Source of the DNA: Neospora caninum Liverpool
Taxonomy: Eukaryota > Apicomplexa > Conoidasida > Eucoccidiorida > Sarcocystidae
Length of the DNA stretch: 64,000 bases
Assembly: GCF_000208865.1 (NCBI RefSeq)
Contig: NC_018397.1
Location: 1,488,001-1,552,000, forward strand
Direction: 5' to 3'
Part shown: one piece after another, positions 1 through 11,427 of the stretch
Layout of the letters: the number at the start of each line of letters is the position of its first letter
How positions within the stretch are numbered: the stretch's first letter is position 1
Made by a program: the position numbers and the translations under genes
The notes under the pieces: model-generated
Databases searched by the model: none
The model's input: the letters and a program-made list of their open reading frames with translations, nothing else
Told to the model about the DNA's origin: nothing

Positions 1-278
1 CCGTTGTCCAGGTAGGCTGCTTTGCTCCACTCGCGGCGCGTAGCCATCAGACAGTCTTTCAAGACGGCAAAACTCGCCTTGTCCCACGAAGGCAGTGGGG
101 CCTTTCCCGGCTGTCTCTCCACACGCTTCGGCTGACACCGAGTCGGCTGTCTTCCCCCTGTACACGCGAAAGGGGATGACCGCCTGCGGACCTTCAATCC
201 AAACTCGTGCACTGCCGGCGACCAGTTTGAACTGACAGTAAAAACTGTCGGTTCGCAGAAGCAGAAACACTCCGCAGA
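1..278. other. 5' flank of the first plus-strand gene
   Basis: I see no supported coding exon here. The stretch ends just before an ATG at 279 that may be the start of the IQ-motif gene, so it probably holds promoter and 5' UTR. No recognisable promoter element could be assigned. Confidence 0.3.
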
Positions 279-3200
279 ATGGAAACCGCGACGTCCCCTG
301 AGCCTTTGCCGGGGGATGCACCAGGTGGGAGGTCGGCGCCAGTTTCGGCGGCGAGGGTCCGTCGAGTTTCTTCACATCTGCGCGAAGATTTGGGGCATTA
401 CCCGCTTCGAGTCGCCTACTCTGGAGAACATAACATAGGGCGTTCCGAGGCGAAGACACGGGCCCCAATGCGCAGCCGCAGAGTCTCCCCGCTCGTTCAC
501 GCGTCTTGGAACTTGCAGGCGCGCGGCTCTGTTTGCCCCGAACTTACCGCGGAAACTCCCCAGAAATCCACCTGGTTGTAGATGTGTATGGAAGTAGCTC
601 TGTTCCCACGGTGGTGTCGCGAACGTAGCTCTGCCGTGGGCCAGAGATTGCCTTGCGTAGTGTTTTCTGCTAGTAAGAGATAGCTGCTTCGTGTATTTAG
701 CTGGCTCTACCAACCCTGCAGGTATAGATCCCGTGCGTATACCTGCCGTTTACCCTCATGTGCGCATGGCAGATGCTCACTGCCTCTCATTCTTAAATTT
801 GGATTAATCTCCTTACAAGTGGCTTTCGGTTTGACGGGACTTCGACAACCAAATAACTCCAAACGAGTCACTCTCGCCCAGCTCTGTGGGTGTCTCTTCT
901 GTCGCGCTGCTCTCTCGGAGGCACACTCCGCATTTGCCATCGTCTTCGCTTGTTCCTCGCAGTTCAACGTTCTGCGCAAGCGAGTGGAGAAGGAAGCGAA
1001 GGCGTTCGAGGAAGAAGGTTTCAGTGACGCGTCAACCGAGCCGACGACAGGCGGTGGCAGCCGTTTCCGGAGCCGTTCGCGACGAGAGGAGGAGGGCGGT
1101 CCGTCTATCTTCGGCCGCGGTGTCATGCTGAGGGAGATTGCCGACAGGCTCAAGTCCCCTTCGGAAACAGAGCGGCGACGCGCCTACCGAACTCTCGAGA
1201 AGATGCTGCGCCGGTGTTTGAAGGAGACCAGGTTTGCATCTGAGCCCGTGGACGACGACGTGCTGGGGCCTTCTGAATTCGAGAGACAGTTGGCGATGTA
1301 CCGCGCGATCGAACGCAATTCCATCATGCAGCAGTTGAGAGAGATCTGCATATCGGGGAAGATCAAAGCAGAAGCGTGGGTGGACACGGACCCGACTTCG
1401 GACGACGACCGGGACTCCCACTTCACCTACCGCTCGTCTCGGGTACTCCCCACGTCGGCCGTCAGCGGTGAGGCCTCGAGAGACGGCGGCATCGCGAAGG
1501 CGAGACTTTTCACGGTGGGTCGGCGTGCGAGAGGCAGAACCGCGGGGAGCTGGAAAGAGAGACACAGTCTCGCGAGCCAGCGAGGGCGGGGAGCTGTAGA
1601 AAAGGGCGACCGTGACCGGGAGACGGAAAGGGGAGAGGCAAAAACGGAAAGTCTCACCCGAGTTGACTGATCGCGGGACGCTGGCGGGCCGTGCGCATGC
1701 GACGAGCGACACGGCAGAGGGTACCTGCGAGAGCGAATGACGGTTGAGCGTGAGAGAGGGACACCCACGCAAGAGTGAGAGGGAAGGGTCAGAAAGAACC
1801 AGGGAAGGAACTGGAGGCTTGTCTCAAAGAAAAGGGCTCGAGACGCAAATGCCACGGCGTGCACAAAAGGCAGTCTGTGGAGACGTGGAATCGCCTTGGG
1901 TGGGAAGTCTGGTGGTCTGGGGGTATGTCGCGCGTCTCCAAGAGAGATAGGTGCAAACAGTGACTTGGCCTGACAGGTTCAGCTGAAAGCCCTAGGAAGA
2001 GAGACGCTTCAACGAGACGCGCGCCGGTCTGGCTTCGTCAACTTCCGCTTCCTTGCAGGATATAAGTGCCTGCGTAGGGACGGTGGACGAGCTCGGGCCG
2101 GAGTCGACTGTGGGGGAGCGTGAACACGCGTCTTTGTGCTTCTCCTGTGTCTGTTTCCTGGAACGTCCAGAACGGCGGATACGGCGCAGAGCGGAACCTC
2201 GGTGACTTCGGATTCGGCGCGGGCGCCAAGGAGGCAGCCGGCATGCGGGGAGGGGGGACAGTGTTGTCGCTGTCCGTCCCAGGATCTCCGGTTTACCACT
2301 CGACTCCCACGAGGAGCCCACCCAAACGGAAGAGCCCGGCCAGCACAGCGCCGTTTCAGGGGAACATCGGGAAGGCGACAAACAGGCCAGCACAAACCTC
2401 GCGAGTCCAGACCGAGGTTCGGCAAGCGCCGGCGCCGTTTCACCCGCCGCTCGAAGAGCTCCTGAAGCAGCCCGTCGTTCCTACCAACGCAAATGGTGAG
2501 CCAGGAGGTGGGCGAGGCAAACGAGGAAAAGGCAGTCAAGGAGGCGCATCTGAGGGCGACGGCGAAAGCAAGGGAGAACGACGTGTATATCGAGGGTCGG
2601 GGAACCGGGACGCGAGAGAGACAGTCGGGTGAAGACAAGAGAGAAAACCGCCTGGAGAGAAAACGCACAAGGAAGTTGAGTGGAGAGAGACGCAGACACA
2701 CAGAAAGAGAGAGAAGAGACAAGAATAAGAGAACATGGAGCGAGTGAAGCAGGCGAAAGAAATCGGAAAAAACCCTGGAAAGCTGTGGACACACACTTGG
2801 AACAGCCGTTGTGATCCCTGCTTCCCATTTCGCCAATTTCGCCCCGCTTCTTTTTGGCCGCTATTCCACTCATCACCACTCTTCGTTTCTCGCGTCAGCG
2901 GAGCTCGGATGTGTGCTGCTTTCGCCGAACTGGAAAAACGTTTCCTGTCAGCAGGCCTCCTGCGACACACCTGCGGTCGAAACTGCGCGCGTCCCCGGCG
3001 CATTTCGTCCTTCGCGCGGACTGTGGATTTCTCCTTCTTCTCCCACATCACGCTGGGTGCCCTCGTGCTCGCGCTTCTCTCTCTGCGCGCGCCTGGGCCC
3101 TGGCTGCACTTTTGCCTCTTGTCCCGTTTTCCCTCGTTTGCTTTCAGTCTACCAGATTGTCGCGCACGCAGCAGAAGACATTACGGGTCCGTCCCAGGCG

Positions 3201-6200
3201 GTCCCGAGATCCCCACCTCGTTTGGACCTCGCGCCGTCTTCGCTCTCGTCTCAAGGGGCCTCTTCCGCACGCAAAGGCGTGGCGCCAGGAGAGATTTCTT
3301 CCCCCCGAAGCGGTGTCGCTACACCGCCTGCTGAGCTGTACGCGGAACGCGTTCCTGTCTCGTCTCCTGTTAAGGGCGGCCGAGAGGTTTCCCCGCGTGA
3401 CCAGACGGGCACGGATGTAACGGGGGCGACGGGGCGGGAGAGAGACACTTCTGGGCGGCGGTCGACGTCTGGGGGTGTCCTCCCGCTTTCCGGAGACAGC
3501 CTGCGAGGGGGGGGAGACAAGGGATCGGGTCGCGGCTCGGGCCGCGCCTGGTCCCGGTCGAGCGGCCGTGCCAGTGGGGCGAATTACCGTGGAGACGAGG
3601 TACGTCCAGGGCGCCCACCACCCATGCGAAACTCGACGTTCAGCGACATTTCGGCAGTCTCGGGTATGTCTGAACATCGCCTGCCTACGCAGCTTCGTCT
3701 GGACCTGCTTGAAGAGAAAAGAAGGCAAAAGAGAGAAGAACGGGAGCGCGGCCAAAGCGCAGAGACGGCGCAAGGAGACGCGCCCTGGGCTGCGCGGCAG
3801 CCGTTCCCCTCAAGGCTCCCGTCGGCCTTTGCCCACGCACGGAACGTCCTCGCAGATCCCAATAAAGTCCAGAACAAAGTCCGAGGACGAAGGACCACCG
3901 GCGTGTGGTTCCAGTACACCGATGAGGAGCGACAAGGCAAGTCGAAAAACAGAACCGACGCATTTGTATCTAGGGTAGTGCAAATCTGCGCACAGAGACC
4001 GTTTCGAGTTCCCGCCTCGTAGGTTCACACAGAGTGTCTAGCCACAGAGATGGTACGGCTGTGCGAGCTGGGGGCGCCTCGAATATATGCGTAAGTATGT
4101 ACTTCCAGGTGCGAAGCAGTATGTGCTTGTACAACGCGAGCCTTCTCCATCTTGCAACGGGCAGTTTCGCCTTTCGAGCGAACTTTCTCGCTGTCTAGAT
4201 GCTGTCGCCCCGTAGCGAGAAGCCTTGCCCCCGCGCTGCGGCGCAGGCACTGCTGCGGTGTCTGGCTGGCCTGCCGTCTGCGCACGTTCCAGTGTGTTTG
4301 CTTGTGAACTTACGAATCGTCGTCGCCGCTCTCTGTGTCGGTCTCTTCATGGCGCGTTCCAGAACCCGATTCTTGGTGCGCCTTCTGATCGAGTTCTCGT
4401 TCGTCATCCGTCCTCGTGGCGCACGTGTAGGCACGAGAGTGCGCCTATTTGGATGACTGGCATCATGTCAGGGCGGGCACGTGTGTTTTCTGCGCGTGAG
4501 TTCGTTGGTCGGGTTTTCTGGCGCCGTTGTCCATTTTTGAATCGCACATGTGCGTTCTTTGCTGGATCAATTGACACGCAATTTCAGGCTTCAAACACGC
4601 CAGGGAGGACGCTTCCAAAGCACCAGATTTTCTTCTTCTGAACGTCCCCAGCAAGCAGCATGGTGCGTCAGCACAAGTGAGTGCCTCGCGTTGGTCCGTC
4701 CGCGAGAGCCGTTTTGAAAAAAGCGGGGATTTGTAGACGAAGCAATGTTCATGGCTCGTGGAGAAGGACTGTGCAGAGCTTGAAGCTGGATCTTTTTGTG
4801 GGGCCACTCACGAGGTGAGGTGTGCATTGGCTTTCTGGTGAAGAGGTCGCATTCAGTGTCCCGACAAACAACGTGAGCGCGCTCTTCTACCTAAGGCGGC
4901 GGCCTGGAACGGCTCCCGCAGTCTGCGGGGCGCTGCATCACCTACGCTTATCCATGGTTTTCCGTCTGCGTTGGCGGCTGACTCTGTCCGCGCATGCGAC
5001 ATTGCATACCGGGGCCACAGACAAACGGTCGTCGGGTGATATTACGGGAGAGCCGACAGCTTGTGCCTGGAAGGAACGGTGCGTGGGTGCCAGAGTGTAT
5101 ACACCATGCAGATGAAAGCGATGATGCTTTGCAGTTATAGGCAAAAGCGATTCCCCCGTCCAATGTACGTACACCGCGATGCAGGATATCGTCGTCCCGC
5201 TAAAAGTCGCGTTCAAGGCTGAGGACTAGGGCCACAGCCTACTCGGCCGCGTGACTCTCGCATGTGTGTCTGGCGAGAGTCTCTCAAGCCTGAGCGCTGA
5301 GTGGTTGCACCAATGCTCGTGAGTACTTCGAATTCAACGCAAGTCATGTTTCGTCGAGATAATGATGTGGGTGTATTTTTGAAGGGAAGAGAATGCAGGC
5401 CCAGGCCAATGTTGGCAGATCGGAAGGTGTGCACTTTCTGAATATAAATCGCGCGTCTCTGCCTGTGTTCCTCCAGAGAAGTCGCTTCCGCCATACTACG
5501 TCACGGCTGCGGTCTCGGACATCGCGGAGTGTGGGTCTGGGGCGAGCCGCACGGGATGGAGCGAACAGACGAGCCGGCAGCAAACTACATGGCGCTAAAT
5601 ACGGGCCACAGCGAGGTCCGACGGTGGTAGACGAGCGGCGTATTAGCAACCTGAAATTTGTAGATCCACTGGACTTTAAGCCTCCACCTAGGAAGAAGAA
5701 ACTCGCTGACACGGACTGGGCAAAGTACGGCCGTCCGGCACCTCGAATTGCCCGCGAACAGAGGGAACAGCTGCGGCCGCAAGTGACAGCTGACGCTGAC
5801 TTGGATGCGTTCGACTGGGCCCTGGACAAGATTTACCACATTGTTGTGGGCGGGCACCCGGATGAGGCGGAAAAAAAAGAGAACGAGGGACTGCTTAAAG
5901 ATGCGTCGTCCCCGGACGGCAGTCCACCGGAGGACAAAGACAAAACAACCACTCCGGCGGAACATCCAGGGCCAGACGGAACCGCGCCGGTGATCTCAGT
6001 GACGGCGGCGTCGCCCCTGGAGCCACAGTCCCCTGCGTCGCCTCAGCCCCCGAAAACCCCAAATGCGGTTCACGACCACAAGTTCGTTGCTGCAGCTACC
6101 GAAACGCCGTTCGGGAAGCTTGGAAGGCCAGAGGTGCCGCGGCGGCCCCGCAAAAGTGTAGCTACTCAGGCAGGCCTCCTCTCCACGCGCCAAGCAACGT

Positions 6201-7912
6201 TGAAACTACTGTCAACCAAGCCCCTAGATCTCTCCAAGGTTCAGAACCGACACAAAGGAGCACCAGTGCCCAACTTGTCCCCGGAAGAACTGAAACAGTT
6301 AGAGCTTGAGAGCGATTTAGAAGACGACTTCTCGTATCGCTCTGGTCGTCCGACACCTGGTGGAGCGGCCTGTACATTGCTTCTGCCGCCCGACTCAAAA
6401 GTCTCGGCCCAGCGTCTGCCGTCGCCCAGATCAGAACGTTCGATGCTTCAAGACCTCAAAGAAGGGATACAGAGAGGAGAGGAGGCGTTCCCTATCGTTG
6501 GCCGCGCGGCCGATCCGAGGGTGTTGGCGAAGGCTAAGAGAGAAGGCAAACAGATTAATGAAGGTGAGAAGGAGCAACAAAAAATTTCGACACAGATGCC
6601 GTCGTGCCACAGGGGCCATGGATACCGTACATGTCATGAAAATCCACCTGAGACACTGTTGTCAGTCTCGCCGATATGGTACCAAACGCGGTGTGTGACG
6701 CTGCGGAGGGGACACAGTTTTTAAGATGGCATGCAGCGAAGCCGCCAAAGAGAACAGTGTGTGAGTTTTATAGGGTGGCGGTTTTGCTTTGCCTCTGCAA
6801 CAGAATGGCACCTTTCGTCCTTAAAGCCTACAAGTTCGCGCTGCGTACACTGCCCCGTAGTCATCCAGACACTCTTTCAGTTCCTTTTACACTTACATGT
6901 TATTTCGCTGATGTGTTTATGGCTCGTGACAGAGACAGCAGTCCTGCGTATTCAGTCAATGTGGAGACGACGTCGCGCGCAGACACGAAATAAAGGTTCA
7001 CACTCAGCGTTGACGAAACGAAAGATGGTTACATATAACGTCGACCCAAGCCAGCAGTCAACCCGGGACGAAGTGAATGCGCGCGTGTTGTCCAAACTGC
7101 AAATGATCTGTAACGAAGCTGAGAAAGAGAAGGTACCCACGGTGAAAGTTCCACTAACGCTTCTCGAGAGCTTGCGTGAAGAAATAACTGGCAATGAAGG
7201 GATGCCATTCACACAGCTTTATGAGGTACCCGGCTACCCTGGAGTTAAGGGGAACTTCGACGGCCTATGGCGCATCTGGTTGCAGCAACGGGACCGCGAT
7301 CACCAAGTTGGAGCATGGCTGACAGACTCTGCACCTGAACGAGTGGGAAAGGGTTACAATCTCCCGCCTTCTGGCCTCTGGCAACAAGAGATGTTTAATC
7401 CTTCTTTCAGCCGTTCTACTTCACCAAATTACCCAGCATCTGTGGGCTTACAGCCCGAGGCTCCAATGACAGACCACCTCGGGGTGCCAACATATCATGT
7501 TTCTCTGAGAAACCAAGCATCCATCGGCGTTCCGAGAGGCGGATATCCTCCTTCTGGTAGTGGGTATGAAAATTCCGCACTCAGCTACGATGTTGTGCGT
7601 GTTCCTGATGCCAACCTGTTTGAAGGCGTTGGTGGAGCACAGCAACAAGAAATGTTTGGACGAGAACGTGTCATGACTACCTATCCAGGATTAAGCAATC
7701 CCATGAACGAGACCAGCGAGAGTCACCTACCAGCGACGATAGATCCGGGGAGAAACCCGCTTGCTCGCGTTTATTATGGCCAGGCTGCCAACCAATGTGA
7801 CGTGGATAATCGCGCCATACAAGGGCCGTTTCCTGGATCTGAACTGAACAGGTCTTTCGATATTTTCTGGGAACGCATGCAAGCAAATGACATGTTCAGC
7901 AAGCGGACGTAG
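279..7912 (+). CDS. IQ-motif (putative calmodulin-binding) protein, six exons
   Basis: Proposed exons are 279-356, 963-1514, 2171-2495, 3148-3974, 5477-6563 and 6933-7912. Splice phases agree at every join and give 1,282 codons plus stop. The last four exons are well supported by acceptor/donor sites and sensible protein. The first exon, starting at the ATG at 279, is the weakest. Exon 6 opens with an IQ motif (AVLRIQSMWRRRRAQ), the signature that binds calmodulin or myosin-light-chain-like proteins. Upstream segments are Ser/Arg/Gly-rich and basic, with a Lys/Arg/Glu helix near 3700. The C-terminal part is less biased, contains GNFDGLWRIW, and carries two QQEMF repeats about 85 residues apart. 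No other domain was recognised, so the cellular role is unknown; calmodulin binding is inference from the motif. Alternatively the 1.5 kb gap between exons 4 and 5 separates two genes, the first ending at a stop near 4022. Confidence 0.58.
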
Positions 7913-8847
7913 CAGATGGCATATATATGACTTGGAAGCAACTATTCTAGGGGCACGGGGGCTGAGTAGGCACATTCTTTGGGGACCCATCGCCTTTGCT
8001 GACAGGCTGGCACTACACATTGCCACGCTGCGGGCAGTGCTACGGAGCGTGAGCCGCGTCGCTAATTGTGTTCGCCGGTATATCTTTGGTTTTCCATTTG
8101 TTGACTGAATGTGCTAGATGCTACGTTGACCGTACAAAAAACGCGTTGAGAGTCGACTTCGACTAACAGAGGGTCACGTCCAACGCCCAGGTTGCTCACA
8201 GGCAATCCCCGTATGAGTAACGGAAACGTGTTGCTTGTACGTAGAGATGGAACAGAGTGAAGAAACTGACCTGAAACTGTGAAAATACAAATGATGAACA
8301 TATGCTTGTCCAAGTTTTGGGTCCGAGCGACATTCGTGATGACGGAGGGTTGCAATATAGCGCAGGTGGCGAGGTACACACGCTTTTCAGCTAACAGGAT
8401 GCGGGCGCGGCAAGAGGCATTGAACGCGAAGGCTACTTCTTCCCTTGGCAATTAGTGCGAATGTGCAGAAACGAGATTTCCCGACACCGTAGGTACAGGC
8501 ATGAGGCAGGGCAAGTTCCGTGTTATTTTGCTTAGATTCTCCACATCGGCCAAAGACACAATTACGGCGCGTGCTGGTATTGGATCGTAGTATATCGTAG
8601 TCTCACACCCGTTCAGTGCCAAATGATGCCAACAGAGACCACCCTTCCCCGGAATAAACCGTCGGTGGGGTCTCATCATTTTCGCCCTGCATGTAGAGGA
8701 GACAGCACCCATGCAAACAATATCGCCAGAAAAGAGCCGGTGTTCCTGTGCTATCACCAGCTGGGGACTGTACGGATGAAGCCAGGAACGTGAGGGAGGT
8801 GACGGCGCCGCGATCTTGAAGCTTAGCGGATGTTATTCAGCTTATGC
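7913..8847. other. convergent 3' flanks
   Basis: This lies between the stop of the IQ-motif gene and the stop of the minus-strand secreted-protein gene, so it should hold two 3' UTRs. Minus-strand open frames at 8062-8451 and 8452-8757 exist but show no splice sites, domains or composition that would support a gene. Confidence 0.4.
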
Positions 8848-9927
8848 CTATGGATTCTGCTCAATAGCAGCATTATGCGCCCTGGATATTGAATCCAGTT
8901 GCTGAGGCGAAATGGGTGCAACAGTCGCCAAGTCCTCCTCGGACGGAAGGGTTCGCAGCGGATAGGTTGTTTCGGTGGAGGCAGGATGCATCGCAATGGA
9001 GAGTGAGGGGGGGACTGCAGGATATGCTTGCGGAGTCGAGGGGGCTACAGTTATCTCGGGTTGCACTTCACTTGGCGCGTAGAAAACGTCAGTGAGGTCC
9101 ATCGCCTGCACTCGCAACACGTATGGAATGACTACTGATGGAGTTGTTCCTCCAACGTACAGCTCGGAACACTGGAATAGACACGTCCTCGGTAACTGAA
9201 GCACGGATTCTTCTTTGCTCCAACGTTGATTTGGAGTATTCACCATTACCTGGTAGAATTTCCTCCGAGTTGGGGCACTTTTTCTTGCACTCCTGTTGAC
9301 CACCACCAGTTCACAGACAAGGGTACCGTGAGGCGCGTGCGATATTTACCAGATGGGTACGGTCCTCTCCAGCAATAGCTGACGAGATTTGCCATATCGC
9401 TGCCTACCAAATTAATTAGGGTGAAAGATACTTACGGATGGCGGCGCTCCTCATAACACAACAAATTTCGCAAGGGATGGTGGCGCATTCCTACCAGCAA
9501 ATGTATATTCAGTTGAGCTCCCCGTATGTGCCATCTCCGATGGGCATACTTCAGCTTCCTGTGACGTGGCAGTCGACGACAGTGCTGCGCACTTCTCTTT
9601 CATGGCAGCTGGGGTACAAAGAAATCGTTTACTCTGTTACATGTAAACGGCTGCGATGTACTCACCCAAACGTTTAAACGAGCAACCGCACTGCGGCGGG
9701 ACTAGCTCGCTGCCAGCACGGGACTCGTCTAGCAGGCAAGCTGTCCCTGGGAATTTGCATAGCTTTTATTCAATGCGACTTCGAATCGCAGAGATAAACG
9801 TACCCTTATGTACATCGACGATAGTTGCGTATGGACCGCCTGTTGCGAGGATACCCAAATTCGGCCGGAGATTCATCGCCTGTGCCGTCCCTACCAAAGT
9901 GACGAAACCCGTCACGAGAAGCTTCAT
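8848..9927 (-). CDS. putative secreted protein, multi-exon
   Basis: The ATG at 9925-9927 begins a classic signal peptide (MKLLVTGFVTLVGTAQA, then MNLRPN). The terminal exon runs from 9289 after a CAACAG acceptor to the stop at 8848. It is preceded by an exon ending at about 9431 on a perfect GTAAGT donor, and the phase (2) matches across that join. The terminal exon contains a Cys pair (TCLFQCSELYVGG), then a Pro/Thr/Ser-rich tail ending in EQNP. How the signal-peptide exon joins the middle exon is unresolved: donors near 9804 or 9816 and acceptors between 9580 and 9609 are all possible. I recognise no family. A secretory-pathway product (surface, dense granule or microneme class) is inference from the signal peptide only. 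No membrane segment or GPI-type hydrophobic tail is seen at the C-terminus. Confidence 0.42.
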
Positions 9928-11427
9928 TGTGTTCCACGGATTTTAAAACCGTGGAGGCAGCAACAGTCCAATCCTGGCTATTTCCAGAAATCGATGATGA
10001 GGCCACAGCCGTTCTACAGTGAGACAGCTCGACATCAACTGCGAAGTGTAGAGACACTGCTCAATTGAGCAAAGCTGTGGCTGTCCACAGTGGCGACGTG
10101 ACCGTGCCCACGAAACCATCGATTCCTTCCCAGCGATGCCACCGTATTACGCAAGTATTGCATTCACCCTGCTCCCAAAGCGGGCGCACCACCGTCCCAC
10201 GTGATTTTTCTACTCCGAACTAGTAGCTGCGCAATCGGTGAAACGAGGCCTGCCCCCTCGTGAAGATCCACTAGAGCAAGTCGATGAACCAGCACAGTGG
10301 TCGTATTCCGACGTTGCTCAGCAGAAAACGGCAACTCTGTACTACGAAGATTCATTCGCAGTGACGCGCTCAGTCGGTCTTTCAACGAAAAACAGCGGCA
10401 CCGCCGGGCGTCATGTACAAAATGGGGACCTCTAAAGGTACTCTACGAAGAGCCAAACCCTTGACAAGAACGTGGTGACGAGTGTGTAAGCGACGTGACC
10501 TGTACGGAATGCATGTGAAAAAGCAAAATTTGACTTGGTTAGCAAGTTAGAAGGCCTCTAACACAAGGCCGCATCGGGCTGCAGAAAGAGACCTGCGAGC
10601 TGTTTACGTGCCGCTTTTTGTGCTTCTACTCTGGTAGACTTTGTGCAGCATCCAAGACTAAATCTGGCATACAGCCAAATGTGCTAAACCAAAACTCACC
10701 GAACCAGCCGTTCTGGCCATTTCAAGGCAAGACCTCTGAACCATTGCTAGTGTCGGCTTGTTTCGGCGTTTGAACGCCGACTGGTGGGACTGCATGCGCC
10801 CGGCTGTTGTTAGGTCAAGCTTGACTGGGACAGTGCCTTGTCCACAGCGGTCCAAACATCGGCAAGAAACTGAAGCGAACAGTCTCTTTTTGTACTTCCA
10901 ACAACATAGGTCAGATTGTTCCTGGTTTTGCGGGAAGAGTGTGCTTTCCTTGCCAGCTGAGTAAAACCCGGAACACCTCTGGGGTCCCCAAACCGTGGTG
11001 CAATTTTTTCTTTCCGTCTTTCGAGACATACTCGACAGTACGCTGGTATTCAAAGTATTGCTTTACAAAAACTTTACTTTCCGCGTACAGGGAGATCTAA
11101 ACTAATCTTACGTGATTGTCTTTCGCTTGTATGTTGCAATAAGTATCCAAGTGACAATCGTTTCCCGGGGTGGCGAAGCCCGGGCCATGCCGGTCTTCCG
11201 CTGCCCTGTGAACCGTCGTGCTGATTTTGAGAGACGGGGTAATGCTCTGCCGTTCTGTATATTCTTTGTTTTTGTTTTCGACAACTGTCGAACACTGTGG
11301 CGCAAACCCTCCTCGGATTCCAATCGCTCCTTACTTGCGATTCTAAACTGCCTCGGATGTGCTGGGTCCGACAGCCCCTTTCACCGGAGATTATCAGCCC
11401 AGTTGCAAGTCTGTTGTGAACCAAAAC
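9928..11427. other. divergent intergenic region
   Basis: This separates the minus-strand secreted-protein gene from the plus-strand zinc-cluster gene, so both promoters should lie here. Only short, unconvincing open frames occur. Just before the ATG at 11428 is CCAAAACATGG, a good match to the A-rich start context common in Toxoplasma. Confidence 0.45.

Noticed and set aside
3937..3942. GC-type splice donor (AAG|GCAAGT) in exon 4 of the IQ gene
   Set aside because: A good consensus, but it leaves phase 1 whereas the next supported acceptor at 5477 needs phase 0. The GT donor at 3975 fits.
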